Source: Bosea sp. 124
GTDB lineage: Bacteria > Pseudomonadota > Alphaproteobacteria > Rhizobiales > Beijerinckiaceae
DNA: 64,000 nucleotides
Direction: 5' to 3'
NCBI RefSeq assembly: GCF_003046175.1
Contig: NZ_PZZM01000001.1
Location: 939,001 to 1,003,000, forward strand
Part shown: piece by piece, positions 59,055 through 64,000 of the stretch
Layout of the letters: every line of letters starts with the position of its first letter
How positions within the stretch are numbered: position 1 is the first letter of the stretch
Position numbers and translations under genes: made by a program
The notes under the pieces: generated by a model
Told to the model about the DNA's origin: nothing
Seen by the model: the letters and a program-made list of their open reading frames with translations, nothing else
Database searches by the model: none

Positions 59055-59100
59055 ATGAGACAGAAATCGGGGCCGGAGAAAGCACCGGCAGAGCAGGTCT
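59055..59100 (+). pseudogene. Remnant 5' end of a second IS3-family transposase
   Basis: An ATG at 59055 begins MRQKSGPEKAPAEQV, matching the usual N-terminus of a different IS3-group orfA. It is cut off by the inverted repeat of the next element. Its continuation is not found on the far side, so the original element was already partly deleted. Confidence 0.5.
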
Positions 59101-59159
59101 TGAATAGCCCCTAGCTTCGTGGACGCCATCTTCCCTAATTTTGAGGCAAGGAGGCGACG

Positions 59160-59432
59160 ATGGCGACTGGCAGTTTCAGTGAGGATTTCAAGCGCGATGC
59201 GGTGGCGCAGATCACCGAGCGGGGTTACCCGGTCGCCGAGGTCTCGCAGCGCCTTGGCGTGAACCCGCACTCGCTTTATGCGTGGAAGAAGAAGTTCGCG
59301 AAGCCTTCGGGCTCGGGCGAGGCGGATCAGGCCGGGGAGATCCGGCGGTTGAAGAAGGAGCTGGCTCGCGTCACCGAGGAGCGCGACATCCCAAAAAAAG
59401 CCACCGCGTATTTCGCCAGGGATGCAAAGTGA
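59160..59432 (+). CDS. IS3-family transposase orfA
   Basis: 90 residues, helix-turn-helix protein: GSFSEDFKRDAVAQITERGY, YPVAEVSQRLGVNPHSLYAWKK and a leucine-rich tail. An A7G run at 59393-59400 is a typical site for programmed -1 slippage into orfB. Intact in sequence, but its partner is dead. Confidence 0.85.
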   Translation: MATGSFSEDFKRDAVAQITERGYPVAEVSQRLGVNPHSLYAWKKKFAKPSGSGEADQAGEIRRLKKELARVTEERDIPKKATAYFARDAK

Positions 59433-60288
59433 GATAAGCGTTCGTCGCCGAGCATCGTCCGTTGTTCTCGATCCGGGCGATGTGTCGCTGCCTGCGCATC
59501 CAAGTCAGCGGCTTCTATGCCTGGCTCAAGGCCCCCTTGAGCCAACGGGCGCGATAAGATGCGCGTCAGACCGAACTTCTGCGGAAAGCCTGGACGGACA
59601 GCGACAGGGTCTACGGCTATCGCTAGCTGCATGATGATCTTCTGGATCAGGGAGAGACGAGCTGCCCGAACCGGGTCGCTCGCCTTTCAAGGCTTGCCGG
59701 CATCAAGGCCTAGATTGGCTACAAACGCCGGCCAGGCAGCCATGGCGGCAAACCGTCTGTCGTGGTCGATAATACGCTGGCCCGGCAGTTCGATGTCGCC
59801 GCGCCGGACAAGGCGTGGGTGACCGATATCACCTATATCGGACCAGGGAGGGCTTTGCCTATCTGACCGTCGTGATCGACCTGTTCTCACGGCGCGTCAT
59901 CGGCTGGTCGCTGCAGAGCCGCCAGACGACCGACGTCGTGTTGCAGGCGCTGCTCATGGCGGTCTGGCGAAGGAAGCCACAGGCCAGGGTCCTGGTTCAC
60001 TCCGATCAGGGCTCGCAATTCACGAGCATGGACTGGGCTGCGTTCCTCAGGCACCACAATCTTGAGCACTCGATGAGCCGGCGTGGAAACTGCCGCGACA
60101 ATGCCGTCGCGGAGAGCTTCTTCAATCTGCTCAAGCGCGAACGGATACGCCGGAAAACCTACAGAACCCGTGATGAAGCACGACAGGACGTGTTCGAATA
60201 TATCGAGATGTTCTACAACCCGAAGCGCAAGCACGTCCGAAACGGGATGCTGTCGCCCGTCGAGTTCGAACGGCAGCAGAAAATCTGA
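59429..60288 (+). pseudogene. IS3-family transposase orfB, inactivated
   Basis: DDE integrase region: AFVAEHRPLF, then GFYAWLKAPLSQRA, VTDITYI (first D), HSDQGSQF (second D) and DNAVAESFFNLLKRE (E). The frame has in-frame stops at 59435, 59555, 59624 and 59711 where the family has Tyr, Glu, Lys and Gln, and a one-base deletion near 59840. The element cannot move by itself. Confidence 0.85.
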
Positions 60289-60417
60289 ACCGAGGGCGTC
60301 TACGAAACCCGGGGCTATTCATCCCGAGCGGAATCAAGAGCTTTTTGGTAGGTCGATAGGCGGAACGGAAAGGAGCGCGGGAAGTTGGCCATGTAGGCTG
60401 CGACGGAGGGGCGACCG

Positions 60418-60609
60418 ATGGGCCAAATCCTGACCGTCTGCCGCATCGAACGAGACTGGGCCGTTCGAGATGTAACGGGCAACCTGAATGGCAGAACGAC
60501 CGATCTCGCGGAGGCGAGGAGGACCGCCGAGCGAATGTCCAAGCGGTGGGGAGCAGTCGTCTCTCTCAGTGACGAAGCGCTTGCGCAGCTCGTACTCCGC
60601 AAGCCCTGA
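60418..60609 (+). CDS. Small hypothetical protein
   Basis: 63 residues, with a GAGGGG site before the ATG. Pattern WAVRDVTGNLNGRTTDLAEA followed by a helix suggests a compact alpha/beta fold seen in small DUF2188-like proteins. Function unknown. Confidence 0.55.
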   Translation: MGQILTVCRIERDWAVRDVTGNLNGRTTDLAEARRTAERMSKRWGAVVSLSDEALAQLVLRKP

Positions 60610-60653
60610 CTGACTGCCCGTGGGAGACCGTGGAACATCGGCGCCCGCCATGA

Positions 60654-60896
60654 CTATCTCGGCTTTTTCCAGCCCCCCATGAGCGCGAGCGTCGCCGCAT
60701 AGATGACCTCGCGCTGGGCGTTGCGAACACTGATTCCAAATGTACGATGGTCGCTATGAGCAATTCTATCGCGGGCCACGTCCGGAAGGGTGTCCAAGCC
60801 AGCCCAGGGGGCGGCCTCGTCGTCGGGTAGCTCCCGGCCCACATGGTCAACGCGCGGATCGGCGCCGTTGTCGGTGTCGAAAAAATATAGGGGCAT
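60654..60896 (-). CDS. DUF6894-type small protein
   Basis: 80 residues from the ATG at 60896 with a GGAGGG site. Begins MPLYFFDTDNG and has GRELPDDEAA and FGISVRNAQREV, the pattern of DUF6894 proteins common in Methylobacteriaceae and Bradyrhizobiaceae. Role unknown. The longer frame upstream is not used. Confidence 0.75.
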   Translation of the reverse strand: MPLYFFDTDNGADPRVDHVGRELPDDEAAPWAGLDTLPDVARDRIAHSDHRTFGISVRNAQREVIYAATLALMGGWKKPR

Positions 60897-60978
60897 GGCT
60901 GCCCTCCGACCCGCGCGTCCGAGACGGACGTGCAACTGACCGCGCGCAGGTTCGAGCAGATGTTTCAAGTGGTGGCGC

Positions 60979-61095
60979 TCACCACGGCCGCCAGCCGCCC
61001 AGCCATGACCAAGTGAAGATCGCGAAGGCCAGCATGCCGCCCGCGGCGGTGAGCAGCGCGCGATAGTCAGGCGGATCGTGTTCGGGATCGTCCAT
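60979..61095 (-). CDS. Very small membrane protein
   Basis: 38 codons: MDDPEHDPPDYRALLTAAGG followed by a hydrophobic helix (MLAFAIFTWSWLGGW). One membrane span with an acidic N-terminus. Short but with good composition. Start without strong ribosome site. Confidence 0.4.
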   Translation of the reverse strand: MDDPEHDPPDYRALLTAAGGMLAFAIFTWSWLGGWRPW

Positions 61096-61125
61096 TGTCA
61101 GCGCTTGCCAAGCACCGCGGCTCGA

Positions 61126-61258
61126 TCATCTTCCGTCGGGGGGCGAGGCCTCATCTTTCTTCACGCCCCGCGCGACCTCGACCAGCGCGCCGTCCTGTAA
61201 GGGCCGCTGCAGCGCCTTCGCTTGCTCCCATGGCGCCCCGTCATCCAAAAGTTTCGCA
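61126..61258 (-). pseudogene. 3' fragment of a second SRAP gene
   Basis: Reads [16 protein letters not shown] then ARGVKKDEASPP, the C-terminal end of an SRAP protein, without the catalytic part. Very similar to the 3' end of the gene at 61808-62537, so a duplication that included the neighbouring exported-protein gene is likely. Confidence 0.6.
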
Positions 61259-61316
61259 CGCCCGCGCGCACGCGTGCTTTCTGAGCGTCCCTCCGGCGCC
61301 CGGTTGTGCATGCCGT

Positions 61317-61811
61317 TCAACTTGAGTGGATGTTGCCCCGGACAATCCGGCAGCTTTCCCGGATCTGATGCGTTTGGACGCCCGCCCCGAAGCGCTCGAT
61401 CAAAGCACGGCAAGTAAAGCCGGATCTAGTTCGGTTGATGAAGATCGCGTATCGAATCCTGGTCCTGCTGTAGAACCATTCTCGAACGATCCCGCCATCT
61501 GCCCATCGAAATTTGCCTGTAGCATTGACATCGGCGCCGACCGCTTCCGAGACCGTCTCCTTGTTGTAATCGCTCGTGCGGACTGCGCTCTGCTGCCTGC
61601 TCGTATGAAACAATCGCCCCTTCGTGGATATGTAGATTTTATCCTTCCAGACATACGGGACTGATGCTGTTCCGTTCAGCGATAGGCCTTCGATATACTC
61701 GATCGAGATCGAATGCCCCTCAAGGTCGACAGGGTTTAAAGCCTGCGCCGAAGCGGCCGTCGTCATGGAAACGATGACCACTAGACCCACGGCGGCGGCG
61801 CTTGATGTCAT
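61317..61811 (-). CDS. Small exported hypothetical protein, copy 2
   Basis: 164 residues from the ATG at 61811 with a signal peptide (hydrophobic core [16 protein letters not shown]). Paralog of the protein at 53163-53666, same motifs [21 protein letters not shown] and SCRIVRGNI. The ATG overlaps the end of the intact SRAP frame, so the two were once coupled; in the present sequence a frame error joins them into one open frame. Confidence 0.7.
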   Translation of the reverse strand: MTSSAAAVGLVVIVSMTTAASAQALNPVDLEGHSISIEYIEGLSLNGTASVPYVWKDKIYISTKGRLFHTSRQQSAVRTSDYNKETVSEAVGADVNATGKFRWADGGIVREWFYSRTRIRYAIFINRTRSGFTCRALIERFGAGVQTHQIRESCRIVRGNIHSS

Positions 61812-62537
61812 GGCTCGCTCCCATCCTTCTTCCCGCCCCGCGCAACGATCGTCAGCGAACCGTCCGGTAGCGGCCGCTGCAGCGCCTTCGCCTGATCCCA
61901 TGGCGCCGTCAGTCAGCCAGACCTCGATCTCATCCGGCTCGGTGAGGATCACCGGCATCGCTTTGGGATGAATGGCGCCGACCTCGCGGTTCGGCTCGGT
62001 CGTCAGGAAGGCAAAAAGCTCGGTGGTTTCTATCCCGGTCTTGATCTTGCGAACACCGGTCCATTGCGGTGTCCAGATGCCGGCGAAGAATGCCAGTGGC
62101 CGATCCAGCGCGAGCGCGAACCACACATCCTGCTTCGCGCCGTGGTCGAACTCAGAAAACGAGGTCAGCGGCACGACGCTCCGGCTCCCTATGCCGAGCC
62201 ATGGCCTCCAATGAGATGACGACGTGTTCCGGACGTTAGTCGTGCCACCATCCGGCTCCATCCTGAGCAACTCGTCGAAATCGACCGGCTTGCCCTTGGC
62301 TTCAAGCTTGCCGGCCCTGACCTTTGCCCTCTCGAAGATTGCCCGTCTGGACGAGGGCATGCCCCATCGCACCATGGCGAGTTCGCGGACACCATCCGGC
62401 GCGTTGCGGACGATCGGCGCCGGGTAGTCCGGGAAGATACCCGGCAGCGGAGGCAGATTGCCCGTTGTGTCCCGCATCGCCCGCGCCATCGCGACAATGG
62501 CCGCCTGGCCCTTGGTCAGGCTGTAGAGATTACACAT
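61808..62537 (-). pseudogene. yedK: SRAP (SOS response-associated peptidase, YedK/HMCES-like), frameshifted near 3' end
   Basis: SRAP proteins form DNA-protein crosslinks at abasic sites using the N-terminal Cys. Cys2 is present (MCNLYS), with the Asn, Glu and His of the active site in TTNVRNTSSSHWR, LTSFSEFD and AIHPKAMPVIL. Near 61905 the frame leaves the family sequence. The C-terminal part ([16 protein letters not shown], then [11 protein letters not shown]) is in the next frame and ends at the overlap with the exported gene. Comparison with the fragment at 61126 suggests that two bases were lost in a run of C and G. The present frame fuses to the exported protein. The loss affects only the tail. 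Confidence 0.75.
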
Positions 62538-62684
62538 CGGAGGTAAGCCTAACCGTTATGATGAATTCCGGGATGTAATTGATCGGCCCTCTGGCGTTGA
62601 TACAAGCAAAGGATGCTCAGTCTATCCTCCCGGATACTTGCCAGAAAACGGGCATGGCAGCGCTCAGTATCGCTATCCGCCAGC

Positions 62685-62831
62685 ATGCTGATGCGTGACC
62701 ACGGTCAGGGTGCATACTTTGCCGCGAAAAGACTGAGCCGCCAAGCTTGCGCCACGGACAACGAAAAGGCCTCCCGCTTCTGGACGGCGGTTGAGCGTGA
62801 AATCCAAGGCAGGACCACGCCAGACGCGTGA
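62685..62831 (+). CDS. Very small hypothetical protein
   Basis: 48 residues from the ATG at 62685 (the frame is open from 62613). Pattern HGQGAYFAAKRLSRQ, then FWTAVEREI resembles DUF6961-type small proteins. No other evidence. Confidence 0.4.
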   Translation: MLMRDHGQGAYFAAKRLSRQACATDNEKASRFWTAVEREIQGRTTPDA

Positions 62832-62974
62832 ATGCATCGGTCGTCTCAAACATCGTCTGTTTCGCCCACCCGGCCCCGATGCTCGATCGAAACTCGACGG
62901 GCTGGGAGCATATCCGCCACGCCTCGCGGTCTCAATCAAAGGCGAGGCAACCCGTAGTCGAATCCGAATGCGCG

Positions 62975-63229
62975 TCATTCCTCTCCTGCGTCGACGTCCA
63001 TCCTATACATCGCGTGGAACTTGTCGGGCTCGTTGCTGCCCGCCGCCACGTTGAGCTGGCTGTTGGCGAGGTTCAGCGCAAAGTTCAGCACGTCTAGGGC
63101 GATGTAGATCTGGCTGCTGATGGGTATCTCTCCGCACCATCGCCTGACGGTCAGATGAAAATCGCGGGTCACGGCCTGCATCTCGCGCGCCCTGCCCGGC
63201 GACATGCTGCGCTTGGATCGCTGGACCAT
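62975..63229 (-). CDS. Small hypothetical protein
   Basis: 84 residues, overlapping the previous stop by TGATG and preceded by GGAGGAG. Mixed alpha/beta, no family recognised. Second gene of the SOS-box operon. Confidence 0.55.
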   Translation of the reverse strand: MVQRSKRSMSPGRAREMQAVTRDFHLTVRRWCGEIPISSQIYIALDVLNFALNLANSQLNVAAGSNEPDKFHAMYRMDVDAGEE

Positions 63230-63441
63230 CAGTCGTGCTCCTCCCGCCGCGCTCCATGTGAGAACACCCCACGGAGATAGCCGCGCGACACCGACCGGTC
63301 CGCATCTGCGAGCAAGACGGTCATGTCGTGGAGCAGAGCCCGGATCGCGGCCCGCTCGCTGCCATGCTCGGCGATGAGATCGTCAATCTCGCACTCGACC
63401 TCGGTTGCCAAATCGGTGTCTTCAAGCCTCTCCGCTGCCAT
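63229..63441 (-). CDS. Small acidic hypothetical protein, SOS-box controlled
   Basis: 70 residues, acidic helices (LATEVECEIDDLIAEHG). The LexA box lies 24 bases upstream. Unknown role. Confidence 0.6.
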   Translation of the reverse strand: MAAERLEDTDLATEVECEIDDLIAEHGSERAAIRALLHDMTVLLADADRSVSRGYLRGVFSHGARREEHD

Positions 63442-63464
63442 GTCCGTGCGTCCTTCGGAATTGA

Positions 63465-63479
63465 GAACGTACTGAGAAC
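63465..63479. promoter_or_regulatory. LexA (SOS) box, second copy
   Basis: GAAC-GTACTGA-GAAC, the GAAC-N7-GAAC consensus. Followed by AAACC and a GGGGAGTCAA stretch, like the box at 54085. Confidence 0.75.
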
Positions 63480-63620
63480 AAACCTCGGCGGGGAGTCAAC
63501 CCGTTGCGCGACGGGGCCTAGGCGAGATTCCTACTCCGACGACGGTATTCAGCGCGCGTCATTGAGCGGCTGGGGAACCGTGCCGCCGGGCGTGCTGTTG
63601 ATGCGCAGGAGGTCTACGCC

Positions 63621-63821
63621 ATGCCCAAGACCGTCAAAACCATCAAGCCGATCGAGACAGTCGAAGAATACGAAGACGCCAGGCAGCGCATCGTGGTGCT
63701 CGACACAGCTATGCCCGGCTCGCCCGGCGAGGAAGAGTTGAAGGCGCTTATCGTCGCGGTGGAAAAGTGGAAACGCGACCACGGATCGATGCCCAAGGCG
63801 ATCCGGCCGATCGGCAACTGA
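63621..63821 (+). CDS. Microprotein resembling HigA antitoxin N-terminus, copy 2
   Basis: 66 residues, AGGAGG site. Pattern TVEEYEDARQRIVVLDTAMPG then EEELKALIVAVEKW resembles HigA N-terminal helices without a DNA-binding domain. Related to the copies at 54714 and 54891. Confidence 0.6.
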   Translation: MPKTVKTIKPIETVEEYEDARQRIVVLDTAMPGSPGEEELKALIVAVEKWKRDHGSMPKAIRPIGN

Positions 63822-63857
63822 GCTAATCAGATCTTCTGACCGTCAGGAGATTCGACC

Positions 63858-64000
63858 GTGCCCGCCCGTCGTGCCGACCAGCCCGTAGCCTATTCTCACC
63901 TCGTCGGCCGCGAGGTTTCGATCTCGTCAGAAGCGTGGAAGCACGAGTGCGAGATCGCGGCGATCACCGCCATGCCAATCGCGAAGCGGAACACCTTCCT
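63858..64000 (+). CDS. Hypothetical protein, cut by window end
   Basis: Starts at GTG 63858 with AGGAG upstream. 47 codons are visible, no stop. Similar in style to the other small genes of this region; no family recognised. Confidence 0.5.
   Translation, partial: MPARRADQPVAYSHLVGREVSISSEAWKHECEIAAITAMPIAKRNTF

Larger units (their letters stand above)
59101..60321 (+). mobile_element. IS3-family insertion sequence, decayed
   Basis: 1221 bases bounded by inverted repeats that start TGAATAGCCCC; the two ends match at TGAATAGCCCC and again at TTCGT-G/A-GACGCC. It contains orfA and a broken orfB. Flanking 3-base duplications are not clear (TCT on the left, TCC on the right). Confidence 0.85.

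Overview
This is a high-GC bacterial window. Its features point to an alphaproteobacterium of the Hyphomicrobiales (Bosea/Methylobacterium-like). The supporting signs are GAAC-N7-GAAC SOS boxes, an Irr-type palindrome, a BigR/SqrR sulfur regulon, DUF982 and DUF6894 small proteins, and heavy use of ATGA-overlapping starts. The genus is inferred from gene style, not from a marker gene.

Layout. 0-1.7 kb holds accessory genes, one with a HEPN-like motif. 1.7-10.5 kb is a leftward copper/silver operon (small periplasmic protein, CusB-like adaptor, CusA-like RND pump, two periplasmic accessory proteins, CopA-type ATPase) behind a CueR-type promoter palindrome. 10.6-14 kb has a ClC channel, a methyltransferase and a nucleoside phosphorylase. 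14-17.6 kb is a probable nickel module: a HupE/UreJ permease operon divergent from an InrS-like H-C-H-C sensor and an MFS exporter with a His-rich tail. 17.7-25.2 kb holds a VIT transporter, cytochrome b561, a PepSY protein and a two-component system, followed by DUF2271, PepSY-flavodoxin reductase and ApbE, which look like a membrane flavin electron-transfer chain. 25.2-28.7 kb has an amino-acid permease and a P-type ATPase without the usual CPC motif. 28.8-32.2 kb is a BigR/Blh/YeeE/TauE sulfide-detoxification operon with a perfect operator. 32.4-35.9 kb has DsbA and L,D-transpeptidase genes divergent from a second two-component system, with a PmrA-type CTTAAG-N5-CTTAAG box between them.

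At about 36.0 kb a tRNA 3' fragment is followed by a tyrosine integrase, marking an att junction. From there to the end the window is accessory DNA. It holds an integrase-linked P-loop ATPase of lower GC, then a leftward cluster at 40-47.8 kb (AAA+ ATPase, ExoI-like exonuclease, two paralogous unknown proteins and three further unknowns) with four copies of a 13-bp palindrome and three 83-bp tandem repeats at its centre. A lone treY and an aspartoacylase-like protein follow. The last 11 kb is a mosaic of very small genes, two SOS boxes with related flanks, HigA-N-terminus-like microproteins, a frameshifted SRAP (YedK) gene, a decayed IS3-family element and fragments of other genes.

The metal, sulfur and redox blocks each pair effectors with a nearby visible operator, so regulation can be read from the sequence. 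The 40-47.8 kb cluster is the best candidate for an undescribed system; nothing in its sequence fixes its function.
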